From: Mumia sp. Pv4-285
GTDB lineage: Bacteria; Actinomycetota; Actinomycetes; Propionibacteriales; Nocardioidaceae
Assembly: GCF_041320275.1 (NCBI RefSeq)
Contig: NZ_CP162023.1
Span: forward strand, 1,922,001-1,986,000
Length of the DNA stretch: 64,000 bases
Reading direction: 5' to 3'
Positions 23,396 through 32,007 of this stretch are shown here, in pieces. Position 1 is the first letter of the stretch, and every line of letters begins with the position of its first letter. Under the pieces are notes generated by a model. The model did no database searches. It was not told where the DNA came from and saw only the letters and a program-made list of their open reading frames with translations. The position numbers and the translations under genes are program-made.

Positions 23396-23401
23396 TAACC
23401 T
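23396..23401 (+). promoter_or_regulatory. Putative -10 box (TAACCT) for leaderless ANTAR regulator gene
   Basis: TAACCT, six bases, then GTG at 23408; no ribosome site is visible between them. Confidence 0.5.
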
Positions 23402-23407
23402 TCTCAC

Positions 23408-24055
23408 GTGACTTCTCCTGAGAGCACCCCCGGTACGCTGCCGCCCGTCCGTCGTGTCGTCATCGCGGAGGACGAGGCACTGATCCGCCTCGACCTCGCC
23501 GAGATGCTCGCCGAGGAGGGCGTCGAGGTCGTCGGTCAGGCAGCCGACGGCGAGCAGGCCGTGGCGCTCGCCGAGGAGCTGCGGCCGGACCTCGTCGTGA
23601 TGGACGTGAAGATGCCGAAGCTCGACGGCATCTCGGCCGCGGAGCGGATCGCGTCGCAGCGCATCGCCCCCGTCGTCATGCTCACCGCGTTCAGCCAGCG
23701 GGAGCTGGTCGAGCGTGCGCGGGACGCCGGCGCGATGGCGTACCTCGTGAAGCCGTTCAGCAAGGCCGACCTGGTGCCGGCGATCGAGATGGCGGTGAGC
23801 CGGTTCGCCGAGATCGCGACGCTCGAGGCGGAGGTCGCCACCCTCGAGGACCGGCTGGAGACTCGGCGTGCCGTCGAGCGGGCCAAGGGACTCCTCCAGG
23901 AGGCGCTCGGCATCACCGAGCCGCAGGCGTTCCGGTGGATCCAGAAGACGGCGATGGACCTGCGGCTCTCGATGCGCGCGGTGGCCGAGGGCGTCGTGGA
24001 GCACGGTCCGGCACTGGGTGGCGCGGGCCAGTCCGACGCCGAGCCCGGCAGCTGA
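23408..24055 (+). CDS. pdtaR: ANTAR-domain response regulator (PdtaR-like)
   Basis: A 215-residue two-domain regulator. The receiver domain (~15-135) has acidic residues EDEALIRLD, the phospho-acceptor Asp in DLVVMDVKMP, and the Lys of VKPF. A coiled linker leads to an ANTAR RNA-binding domain (~150-200) with the conserved RAVERAKGLLQ and AFRWIQKTAMDLR. In mycobacteria PdtaR with kinase PdtaS acts on RNA antitermination; no kinase gene is next to it here. GTG at 23408 fits the leaderless spacing. Confidence 0.9.
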   Translation: MTSPESTPGTLPPVRRVVIAEDEALIRLDLAEMLAEEGVEVVGQAADGEQAVALAEELRPDLVVMDVKMPKLDGISAAERIASQRIAPVVMLTAFSQRELVERARDAGAMAYLVKPFSKADLVPAIEMAVSRFAEIATLEAEVATLEDRLETRRAVERAKGLLQEALGITEPQAFRWIQKTAMDLRLSMRAVAEGVVEHGPALGGAGQSDAEPGS

Positions 24056-24060
24056 GCCGA

Positions 24061-24079
24061 GGCTGCGCTCAGCGCAGCC
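24061..24079. terminator. Hairpin carrying a stop codon in its loop
   Basis: A perfect 8-bp stem (GGCTGCGC/GCGCAGCC) whose three-base loop is the TGA stop of the convergent DUF554 gene. It lies six bases past the stop of the ANTAR gene and could end both transcripts. The short stem makes this tentative. Confidence 0.4.
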
Positions 24080-24815
24080 ACACCACCGTCTGGACGAGGA
24101 CCGGTGCGATCAGCAGCGCCGGGAGCATGTCGCCGACGGCGACGGGCCGGATGTTGAGCAGCCTCAGCGCGACACCGATCAGGAGGACACCGCCCGTCGC
24201 CGTGAGCGCGACGACGTGAGGTTCGGGGACGAACGACCCCATGACGGCCCCGAGCACGGTCAGGCTGCCCTGGATGACGGCGACCGCGATCGCCGAGGCC
24301 ATCACGCCCACCCCGAGCGACGCGGCGAAGGCGATCGCGGCGAACCCGTCCAGCGCCGACTTGAGGAGGAGCTGCTCGGCGCCTCCGCCGAGCCCGTCGG
24401 TGATCGAGCCGAGGATGGCGAGGGGGCCGACGCAGAAGACGAGCGATGCCGTCACGAAGCCTTCGACGAACTGGGCGCGCGCTCCTGCGTCGCCGCTGCC
24501 GCCCAGGTGCGACTGGAGCCAGGCCCCTGAGTGCTCGAGCCGGTGCTCGATCCGCAGCAGCGAGCCGATCACCCCGCCGACGACGACCGCTCCCAGCACG
24601 ATCAGCACCGGCGCGCTCGCCCCGACGGCGTCGGAGAGGACGCGGTCGGTGACGGCGACGACCGAGAGGCCGGCGATGAGGAGCGTGACGAGGCCGAGCC
24701 CGTCCGTCACGACCGCCCGGGTGCGCGCGGGGAGGCGGTTGCCGACGAGCAGGCCGATGCCCGACCCCGCGACGACCGCGGCGACGTTCACGACCGTCCC
24801 AGCTCCGACGAACAT
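24069..24815 (-). CDS. DUF554 family membrane protein
   Basis: A 248-residue protein with about seven hydrophobic helices, starting MFVGAGTVVNVAAVVAGSG, the typical DUF554 N-terminus, and containing FVEGFVTASLVFCVGPLAILGS, the conserved central motif. A GGAGGAGG site just before ATG 24815 fixes the start; longer openings upstream would run into the divergent GNAT gene. Possible transporter; function unknown. Confidence 0.88.
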   Translation of the reverse strand: MFVGAGTVVNVAAVVAGSGIGLLVGNRLPARTRAVVTDGLGLVTLLIAGLSVVAVTDRVLSDAVGASAPVLIVLGAVVVGGVIGSLLRIEHRLEHSGAWLQSHLGGSGDAGARAQFVEGFVTASLVFCVGPLAILGSITDGLGGGAEQLLLKSALDGFAAIAFAASLGVGVMASAIAVAVIQGSLTVLGAVMGSFVPEPHVVALTATGGVLLIGVALRLLNIRPVAVGDMLPALLIAPVLVQTVVWLR

Positions 24816-24960
24816 GCGCCTCCTCCGACCGGGACCTTCGTCCCGCCCTGATCCTGACCGAGCCCGAATCCGAGTGCCCGAGCCGCTGACAGCCGAGGCT
24901 GCCACGGCGTAGTGTTTCACCCCGAGCCGAGCGCCCGGTCGCGCGGCTCTGGGAGGAGGG

Positions 24961-25572
24961 GTGGTGGCACGTCTGCCGCTGGAGATCCGCGATGCCCGTC
25001 CTGACGACGCCGGTGAGCTGATCGCTCTCTGGTCGCTGTGCGTCGCCGAGGGGTTGAACGACGAGACCGATCCTCTCAGCGTCGGCTGGGACGTCCCCAC
25101 CGAGGAGGAGTCCCGGCACGCCCTCGCCGAGATCTCTCGCGCGCCGTCCCAGCGACTCTGCGTGGCGCTGAGCGGTCCGCAGATCGTCGGCGTGATGAAG
25201 GCCGACCTGTCGGCGGCCACCCCGCTTCACCTCCGCTCGGTCGTCGTCGTGAGCGAGCTCCACGTCCATCCCCGCCACCGGCGCCGCGGAGTCGCCTGGT
25301 CGCTGATGAGCATCGCTGCCGAGTGGGCCGACCAGGTCGGGTCGTCGGTCGTGTACGCCTGGGCGCCGGCGCCCTCGCGCGACGCGCACCGGTTCCTCAC
25401 CCGGATCGGCTTCGGCCACTTCGCCACCGTCCGCGCGGCGAGGGTGCGGGTGCTGCAGGCGCGGCTGGCGGGTCGCACCGCCTCGGGTCGCGGCACCGGG
25501 CGGCTGATCGCCGTCCGTCGCTCCCTGCGTCGTACGCACGAGGAGGCGGCCGCGGCGGGTGCCACCGACTGA
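24961..25572 (+). CDS. GNAT family N-acetyltransferase
   Basis: A 203-residue protein with a GNAT fold: N-terminal IRDARPDDAGELIALW, and the acetyl-CoA-binding motif A VSELHVHPRHRRRGVAWSLM at about residues 99-118, followed by the motif B helix with FLTRIGFG. A basic ~45-residue tail is an extra feature and may contact nucleic acid or protein. Two adjacent GTG codons (24961, 24964) follow GGGAGGAGG. Substrate unknown. Confidence 0.85.
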   Translation: MVARLPLEIRDARPDDAGELIALWSLCVAEGLNDETDPLSVGWDVPTEEESRHALAEISRAPSQRLCVALSGPQIVGVMKADLSAATPLHLRSVVVVSELHVHPRHRRRGVAWSLMSIAAEWADQVGSSVVYAWAPAPSRDAHRFLTRIGFGHFATVRAARVRVLQARLAGRTASGRGTGRLIAVRRSLRRTHEEAAAAGATD

Positions 25573-25610
25573 GCGAGGTCAGCCCTCGCAAGGGTGTCGG
25601 CTGCGCCCGT

Positions 25611-25616
25611 TAGAGT
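25611..25616 (+). promoter_or_regulatory. Putative -10 box (TAGAGT) for leaderless polA
   Basis: TAGAGT, six bases, then GTG at 25623 with no ribosome site between. Confidence 0.5.
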
Positions 25617-25622
25617 CGGTTC

Positions 25623-28325
25623 GTGGACTCGCCCAGCCTCGCTGACACCGCTCCCGCCGACTCCGGTCGGCTCCTCCTCATCGACGGCCACTCCGTCGCC
25701 TACCGCGCCTTCTTCGCGCTGCCCGTCGAGAACTTCTCCACGACGACCGGTCAGCACACGAACGCGGTCTACGGCTTCACCTCGATGCTGATCAACGTCC
25801 TGCGGGACGAGAAGCCGACGCACCTCGCGGTGGCGTTCGACGTGTCGCGCCAGACGTTCCGCAGCGCCGAGTACGCCGAGTACAAGGCCAACCGGTCCAA
25901 GTCGCCCGAGGAGTTCTCCGGGCAGGTGGCGCTGGTCAAGGAGGTCCTCGACGCGCTCCACGTGACCTACCTGGAGCTGGAGGGCTTCGAGGCCGACGAC
26001 ATCATCGGCACCCTTGCGACCCGCGCCGAGCAGGACGGCTTCGACGTCCTCATCTGCACGGGCGACCGCGACGCGCTCCAGCTCGTGACCGACCGCACCA
26101 CGGTGCTCTACCCGCGCAAGGGCGTCTCCGACCTCGCACGCATGACGCCGCAGGCGGTCGAGGAGAAGTACGGCGTCGCCCCGGAGAGATACCCCGACGT
26201 CGCGGCGCTGGTCGGCGAGACGAGCGACAACCTCCCGGGTGTCCCGGGCGTCGGCCCCAAGACCGCAGCGAAGTGGCTCGCCCAGTTCGACGGGCTCGAG
26301 GCGCTCGTCCGCGATGCCGACAAGGTCCCCGGCAAGGCGGGGCAGTCCTTCCGCGACCACCTCGGCGACGTCGTGCGCAACCGCCGCATCAACGCGCTCG
26401 TCCGTGACCTCGACCTGCCGGTGACGACGGCCGATCTCGCCATGCAGCCGTGGGACCGCGACGCGGTGCACCAGGTCTTCGACGGGCTGGAGTTCCGGGT
26501 CCTGCGCGACCGGCTGTTCGAGACGCTATCGACCGAGGAGCCGGAGGCCGAGGAGGGCTTCGAGGTCGACGGTGCGGTTCTCGGTGAGGGCGAGGTGGCG
26601 CCCTGGCTCGCCGCCCACGCTCCGGCCGGGGTGCGCGTCGGCGTGCAGGTCGTGGGGTCGTGGGGGCGGGGCACGGGCCGCGTCGACGCGATCGCCGTGG
26701 CCACCGCCGACGGCGAGGCCGCCGCGTGGTGGGACGTCGCGACGCTCGCGGCCGACGACGAGGCCGCTGTCGCCGCCTGGCTCGCCGATCCCGGACGGCC
26801 CAAGGTCCTGCACGACGCGAAGGGGCCGGTCCTGGCGCTCCGCGCCCAGGGGTGGTCGGTCGACGGGCTCGCCAGCGACACGGCGCTCGCCGCCTACCTC
26901 GCCCGCCCCGACCAGCGCTCGTACGACCTCGAGGACCTCGCGCTGCGCTACCTCAAGCGCGAGCTGCGCGTCGAGGACCACGGCGACCAGCTGACCCTCG
27001 ACGTCGCCGACGACGCCGTGGCCCAGGACGCCATGCTCGCCGCAGCAGCGGTGGTCGAGCTCGGGTCGGCGCTCGACGCCGAGCTCGACCAGCTCGGCGG
27101 CCGCGCCCTCCTCGACACCGTGGAGCTGCCCCTGGTGCAGGTTCTCGCCGACATGGAGGAGATCGGCATCGCCGTCGACGGCGACGCGCTCGAGCGGCTG
27201 GAGGACGAGTTCGCGACGCGTGTCCGCACGGCGGCCGACGAGGCGTACGCGGTGATCGGCAAGGAGATCAACCTCGGCTCGCCCAAGCAGCTCCAGGTGG
27301 TGCTGTTCGACGAGCTCGGCATGCCCAAGACCAAGCGCACCAAGACCGGCTACACGACGGACGCCGACGCGCTGCAGCAGCTCTACGTCAAGACCGAGCA
27401 CCCGTTCCTGCTGCACATGCTCGAGCACCGCGACGCCACCCGGCTGCGCGTGACGGTCGAGGGGCTCCGCAAGACGGTCGCCCCGGACGGCCGCATCCAC
27501 ACGACCTACAACCAGACGATCGCCGCGACGGGCCGCCTCAGCTCGGCCGACCCCAACCTCCAGAACATCCCGATCCGCACCGCGGCCGGCCGCCGGATCC
27601 GAGAGGCCTTCGTGGTCGGTGAGGGCTTCGAGACGCTGCTCACGGCCGACTACAGCCAGATCGAGATGCGCATCATGGCCGACCTCTCCGAGGACCGGGG
27701 CATCATCGACGCCTTCAACTCCGGTGCGGACTTCCACACGATCACGGCGTCGAGGGTCTTCCAGGTCGAGCCGGAGTCGATCGACGTCGGCATGCGGTCC
27801 CGGATCAAGGCGATGAACTACGGGCTCGCGTACGGCCTCTCCTCGTACGGCCTGAGCCAGCAGCTCGGCATCGAGACCCGCGAGGCGCAAGGTCTGATGG
27901 ACGAGTACTTCGCGCAGTTCGGGGGCGTCCGCGACTACCTGCGGGGGGTGGTCGACGAAGCCCGCCGCACCGGGTTCACCGAGACGATCATGGGCCGGCG
28001 GCGCTACCTCCCAGACCTCACCAGCGACAACCGGCAGCGTCGCGAGATGGCCGAGCGGATGGCTCTGAACGCGCCGATCCAGGGCTCGGCGGCCGACATC
28101 ATCAAGGTGGCGATGCTCGGGGTGCGTCGTGCGCTGCGCGAGTCCGGCCTGACGTCACGGCTGCTGCTCCAGGTGCACGACGAGCTCGTCCTCGAGGTCG
28201 CATCGGGCGAGCGCGATGCCGTCGAGGCGCTGGTCCGCGCCGAGATGGCATCCGCCGCGTCGCTCGCCGTGCCGCTCGACGTCTCGGTCGGCATCGGTCG
28301 TTCCTGGCACGAGGCCGGCCACTAG
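25623..28325 (+). CDS. polA: DNA polymerase I
   Basis: A 900-residue repair and Okazaki-fragment polymerase. The 5' nuclease domain (~15-305) shows LLIDGHSVAYRAFF, GFEADDIIGTLA and the helix-hairpin-helix VPGVGPKTAAKW. The middle domain (~310-490) keeps the 3'-5' exonuclease fold but lacks the metal-binding acidic residues of the proofreading site (GVQVVGS replaces the usual D-x-E strand). The polymerase domain has motif A DYSQIEMRIM (Asp676), motif B RSRIKAMNYGLAYG and motif C VHDE (Asp853). Its TAG stop is the first half of a TAGCCT box. Confidence 0.97.
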   Translation: MDSPSLADTAPADSGRLLLIDGHSVAYRAFFALPVENFSTTTGQHTNAVYGFTSMLINVLRDEKPTHLAVAFDVSRQTFRSAEYAEYKANRSKSPEEFSGQVALVKEVLDALHVTYLELEGFEADDIIGTLATRAEQDGFDVLICTGDRDALQLVTDRTTVLYPRKGVSDLARMTPQAVEEKYGVAPERYPDVAALVGETSDNLPGVPGVGPKTAAKWLAQFDGLEALVRDADKVPGKAGQSFRDHLGDVVRNRRINALVRDLDLPVTTADLAMQPWDRDAVHQVFDGLEFRVLRDRLFETLSTEEPEAEEGFEVDGAVLGEGEVAPWLAAHAPAGVRVGVQVVGSWGRGTGRVDAIAVATADGEAAAWWDVATLAADDEAAVAAWLADPGRPKVLHDAKGPVLALRAQGWSVDGLASDTALAAYLARPDQRSYDLEDLALRYLKRELRVEDHGDQLTLDVADDAVAQDAMLAAAAVVELGSALDAELDQLGGRALLDTVELPLVQVLADMEEIGIAVDGDALERLEDEFATRVRTAADEAYAVIGKEINLGSPKQLQVVLFDELGMPKTKRTKTGYTTDADALQQLYVKTEHPFLLHMLEHRDATRLRVTVEGLRKTVAPDGRIHTTYNQTIAATGRLSSADPNLQNIPIRTAAGRRIREAFVVGEGFETLLTADYSQIEMRIMADLSEDRGIIDAFNSGADFHTITASRVFQVEPESIDVGMRSRIKAMNYGLAYGLSSYGLSQQLGIETREAQGLMDEYFAQFGGVRDYLRGVVDEARRTGFTETIMGRRRYLPDLTSDNRQRREMAERMALNAPIQGSAADIIKVAMLGVRRALRESGLTSRLLLQVHDELVLEVASGERDAVEALVRAEMASAASLAVPLDVSVGIGRSWHEAGH

Positions 28326-28328
28326 CCT
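28323..28328 (+). promoter_or_regulatory. Putative -10 box (TAGCCT) for the sulfatase gene
   Basis: TAGCCT starts at the polA stop codon and would give a transcript start near 28335. A 7-bp hairpin (28340-28356, TCACCCC/GGGGTGA) then lies in the leader. Confidence 0.35.
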
Positions 28329-28339
28329 CTTGCCGGGTC

Positions 28340-28356
28340 TCACCCCCAAGGGGTGA
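28340..28356 (+). other. Small hairpin in the polA-sulfatase gap
   Basis: A 7-bp perfect stem with a three-base loop, either a weak polA terminator or a leader element of the sulfatase mRNA. Confidence 0.3.
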
Positions 28357-28413
28357 CGGCGGTCGGAGTCGTTCGTGCGCAAGGTGGAGCATCGGCGACG
28401 AACGGAAGCGACG

Positions 28414-30780
28414 ATGAGCCCTGACCGCCATGCCCGCACGATGCTCCCGATCCCGGACCGGCGGGCGCCCGGGCTGACGACGTACGACGCGAAGGACCCC
28501 GACACGGCGTACCCGCCGATCGAGCCCCTCCTTCCGCCGGACGGAGCGCCGAACGTCCTCGTCGTGCTGCTCGACGACGTCGGGTTCGGCGCCGCGAGCG
28601 TGTTCGGCGGCCCGTGCGAGACGCCGACCGCCGAACGGCTGGCCACCGGCGGGTTGCGCTACAACCGGTTCCACACCACCGCGCTCTGCGCCCCGACGCG
28701 CCAGGCGCTGCTCACCGGACGCAACCACCACTCGGTCGGCATGGGCAGCATCACCGAGACGGCGACGTCCGCACCGGGCAACAGCTCGCTGCGACCGAAC
28801 ACCAAGGCTCCGCTGGCGACGACGCTCAAGCTCAACGGCTACTCGACGGCGCAGTTCGGCAAGTGCCACGAGGTCCCGGTGTGGCAGGCGTCGCCGATGG
28901 GCCCGTTCGACGCCTGGCCCTCGGGGGGCGGCGGGTTTGAGACGTTCTACGGCTTCATCGGCGGTGAGAACAACCAGTGGGACCCTGCCCTGTACGACGG
29001 GACGACCGCGATCGAACCACCGAAGACCGCCGAGGAGGGCTACCACCTCACCGAGGACCTGGCCGACCATGCGACCAGCTGGATCCGCCAGCAGAAGGCC
29101 CTGATGCCGGACAAGCCGTTCTTCGTCTACTTCGCGCCCGGGGCGACCCACGCCCCGCACCACGTGCCGAAGGAGTGGGCCGACAAGTACGCGGGGAAGT
29201 TCGACGACGGCTGGGACGTCCAGCGCGAACGCACGTACGCCCGTCAGCAGGAGCTCGGCGTCGTCCCCGCCGACGCCGACCTGACGGCGCGCCACGACGA
29301 GATCACCGCCTGGGACGACATGCCGGACGAGCTCAAGCCCGTGCTGGCGCGTCAGATGGAGGTGTACGCCGGCTTCCTCGAGCACACGGACCACCAGGTC
29401 GGCCGGCTGATCGACACCCTCGAGGAGCTCGACATCCTCGGCGACACGCTCGTCTACTACATCATCGGCGACAACGGAGCGTCGGCCGAGGGCACGATGA
29501 ACGGTGCCTTCAACGAGATGGCCAACTTCAACGGGATGGCGGCGATCGAGACGCCGGAGTTCATGGTCAGCAAGATGGACGACCTCGGCACACCCGACTC
29601 GTACAACCACTACTCCGTCGGCTGGGCCTGGGCGATGAACACGCCGTTCCAGTGGACGAAGCAGATCGCCTCCCACTGGGGCGGGACCCGCAACGGGACG
29701 ATCGTCCACTGGCCCGAGGGCATCACGGACCACGGCGGCCTGCGGTCCCAGTTCACGCACGTCATCGACGTGGCGCCGACCATCCTCGAGGCGGCAGGGC
29801 TGCCCGAGCCGACCATGGTCAACGGCGTGATGCAGTCCCCGATGGAGGGGACCAGCATGGCGTACACGTTCACCGACGCCGACGCCGACGAGCGTCACGA
29901 CCTCCAGTACTTCGAGATGTTCGCGAACCGCGGCATCTACCACCGGGGGTGGAGCGCGGTCACGAAGCACCGGACCCCATGGGTCATGGTCGGCGGAGAC
30001 CTCCCTGCGTTCGACGACGACGTGTGGGAGCTGTACGACGGCCGTACCGACTTCAGCCAGGCACACGACCTGGCGGCGGAGAATCCGGAGAAGCTCGCCA
30101 CGTTGCAGCGTCTGTGGTTGATCGAGGCCACGAAGTACGACGTGATCCCGCTCGACGACCGGACGTCGGAGCGCCTCGAGCCGACGATGGCCGGCCGGCC
30201 GACGCTGATCCGCGGCGACTCGCAGCTGTTGTTCCCGGGGATGGGGCGCCTGTCAGAGAACAGCGTCGTGAGCATCAAGAACAGGTCGTACGCCGTCACC
30301 GCGGAGGTGGACGTTCCCGAGAACGGCGCGGAGGGCGTGATCATCGCCCAGGGCGGTCGCTTCGGCGGCTGGGCCGTCTACGCGAAGGACGGGCGCGCGA
30401 AGTTCGCCTACAACGTCCTCGGCATCCAGCAGTTCGCTGCTGTGGCGGACACCCCGATCCCGGCGGGGCGCCACCAGATCAGGATGGAGTTCGCGTACGA
30501 CGGTGGCGGGCTCGCGAAGGGCGGCGACGTCACGTTGTACTACGACGGCACGGTCGTCGGCGCCGGGCGGGTCGAAGCGACGCAGCCGATGGTCTTCTCC
30601 GCCGACGAGACCACCGACGTCGGTTACGAGTCGGGGACGACCGTGACTTCCGACTACACGTCACGTCAGAGCCGCTTCACGGGGACGATCCACTGGGTCC
30701 AGCTCGACGCGGGGAGCGACGACCACGACCACTACATCGATCCCGAGGAGCGTCTGCGGGTCGCGATGGCGCGTCAGTAG
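28414..30780 (+). CDS. Arylsulfatase-family sulfatase
   Basis: A 788-residue type I sulfatase. The cysteine-type formylglycine motif CAPTR (Cys92) sits in TTALCAPTRQALLTGRN; it would be oxidised by a formylglycine-generating enzyme not in this window. Metal-binding acidic residues VVLLDDVGFGAAS and GDNGASAEG are present, as is a ~150-residue C-terminal beta-rich region (about 640-785) seen in larger arylsulfatases. No signal peptide is obvious, so it may be cytoplasmic. ATG 28414 (after GGAAG) is preferred over the in-frame GTG at 28375. It ends convergently on the flippase gene, overlapping it by seven bases. Confidence 0.9.
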   Translation: MSPDRHARTMLPIPDRRAPGLTTYDAKDPDTAYPPIEPLLPPDGAPNVLVVLLDDVGFGAASVFGGPCETPTAERLATGGLRYNRFHTTALCAPTRQALLTGRNHHSVGMGSITETATSAPGNSSLRPNTKAPLATTLKLNGYSTAQFGKCHEVPVWQASPMGPFDAWPSGGGGFETFYGFIGGENNQWDPALYDGTTAIEPPKTAEEGYHLTEDLADHATSWIRQQKALMPDKPFFVYFAPGATHAPHHVPKEWADKYAGKFDDGWDVQRERTYARQQELGVVPADADLTARHDEITAWDDMPDELKPVLARQMEVYAGFLEHTDHQVGRLIDTLEELDILGDTLVYYIIGDNGASAEGTMNGAFNEMANFNGMAAIETPEFMVSKMDDLGTPDSYNHYSVGWAWAMNTPFQWTKQIASHWGGTRNGTIVHWPEGITDHGGLRSQFTHVIDVAPTILEAAGLPEPTMVNGVMQSPMEGTSMAYTFTDADADERHDLQYFEMFANRGIYHRGWSAVTKHRTPWVMVGGDLPAFDDDVWELYDGRTDFSQAHDLAAENPEKLATLQRLWLIEATKYDVIPLDDRTSERLEPTMAGRPTLIRGDSQLLFPGMGRLSENSVVSIKNRSYAVTAEVDVPENGAEGVIIAQGGRFGGWAVYAKDGRAKFAYNVLGIQQFAAVADTPIPAGRHQIRMEFAYDGGGLAKGGDVTLYYDGTVVGAGRVEATQPMVFSADETTDVGYESGTTVTSDYTSRQSRFTGTIHWVQLDAGSDDHDHYIDPEERLRVAMARQ

Positions 30781-31988
30781 GCCGTGGTCTCCGGTGTCCG
30801 GCTGGACAGCCACCAGGCCGTCGCGGCGACCACCGACGCGGTCACCGTCATCGTGATGACGACGCCCGCGACGTGCAGCGGTGCGATCAGGATGATGCCG
30901 CCGGCGACGGCGGCGGCGCCCCACAGCAGCGGCACGATGCCGTGCGAACGCCGGGCGAGCGCGTCGAAGACGAGCAGCTGGACGACGGCGAGCATCGCGC
31001 CCTCGAGCGTGAACAGCCAGAGCAGCGGCTTCACCTCGGCGTACTGGTCGCCGCCGACGAGGATCAGCGCGATCCCCGGCAGCAGAGCGGTCGCCACCGT
31101 GGCGGCCAGGCCGACGAGCGCCACCGTGCCGACCGCGAGGCGACGGGCGCGTTCGGCACGGGCCCGGGCGAGACGCGGGAACGCGACGATGCTGACGAAC
31201 TGGGGGAGGAACAACGCTGACTTCGTGAGGATGAGACCGGCCGCGTAGAGGCCGCTGTCGTGGGGCGTGAGCGCGACGCGCGCCAGCAGAGCGTCGAGGT
31301 TGCTCAGCACGAGGTAGGCGAGCATGGCGTGCGAACCGGCGAGCAGCTCCCAGACGTACGCCCGCGAGCCGCCGAGACCACCGGGGCGCAGGTAGCGGAG
31401 CCCGAGCAGGACGGGGAGCCATGCCCCGACCATCACACCGGCGATCGCCGCGGTCGGCGTGGCGCTCACGAGCATGGCAGCCGTGCCGAACACGACACGG
31501 CCGACTCCGTTGGCGACGTAGAGCACCGAGAGGACGGTCCACCGGTGCTGGCCCTGAGTGATGCCGGCGAGCGCACCCATCAGCGTGAGCGGCACCACGG
31601 TGGCTCCGCACAGCACGAGCGGCCAGACCGAGTCGAGCTGGAGGAGCGGCGCGAGCACGGGGCTGAGCACGACGAGGGCGAGACCGACCACCGTGCCGAG
31701 CGAGACCGACACGGCGGTCGCCGTCGCGGCGATGCGGTCGGCATGCTCGGGCGCGACAGCGATGCGGCGGGCCGTCGTCGTCTGCACGGCCAGCGAGGCG
31801 ACGTTGGCGACGAGGAGCACTCCCAGCAGCGCGGTCAGCGCGCCGAAAGACGCCGGGATCAGCAGGCGTGCGGCGAGCAGCGTGAAGGCGTAGGCACCGA
31901 CGTTCTGGAGCGTCATGGCCACCGCGATGCGGCCCCCGGCACTCACAGCGGCGGGTGCGCGCGTCGGTTCGGCGGGGGGCGTCGGCAC
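30774..31988 (-). CDS. Wzx/MurJ-like polysaccharide flippase
   Basis: A 404-residue protein with 12 or so hydrophobic helices, of the oligosaccharide-flippase/MATE-like fold (early segments GGRIAVAMTLQNVGAYAFTLLA and ARLLIPASFGALTALLG). It probably moves a lipid-linked glycan across the membrane. GTG at 31988 lies six bases after a TATATC element on its strand; an ATG at 32018 would add ten residues and overlap the divergent gene. It forms one end of the glycan locus. Confidence 0.8.
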   Translation of the reverse strand: MPTPPAEPTRAPAAVSAGGRIAVAMTLQNVGAYAFTLLAARLLIPASFGALTALLGVLLVANVASLAVQTTTARRIAVAPEHADRIAATATAVSVSLGTVVGLALVVLSPVLAPLLQLDSVWPLVLCGATVVPLTLMGALAGITQGQHRWTVLSVLYVANGVGRVVFGTAAMLVSATPTAAIAGVMVGAWLPVLLGLRYLRPGGLGGSRAYVWELLAGSHAMLAYLVLSNLDALLARVALTPHDSGLYAAGLILTKSALFLPQFVSIVAFPRLARARAERARRLAVGTVALVGLAATVATALLPGIALILVGGDQYAEVKPLLWLFTLEGAMLAVVQLLVFDALARRSHGIVPLLWGAAAVAGGIILIAPLHVAGVVITMTVTASVVAATAWWLSSRTPETTAY

Positions 31989-31994
31989 GGACCC

Positions 31995-32002
31995 GATATA
32001 AC
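31995..32002. promoter_or_regulatory. Overlapping divergent -10 elements
   Basis: The eight bases GATATAAC hold TATAAC on the plus strand (5 and 8 bases before GTG 32008 and ATG 32011) and TATATC on the minus strand (six bases before GTG 31988). Both genes could be transcribed leaderless from one nearly symmetric element. Neither hexamer is a perfect TANNNT. Confidence 0.4.
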
Positions 32003-32007
32003 CATGC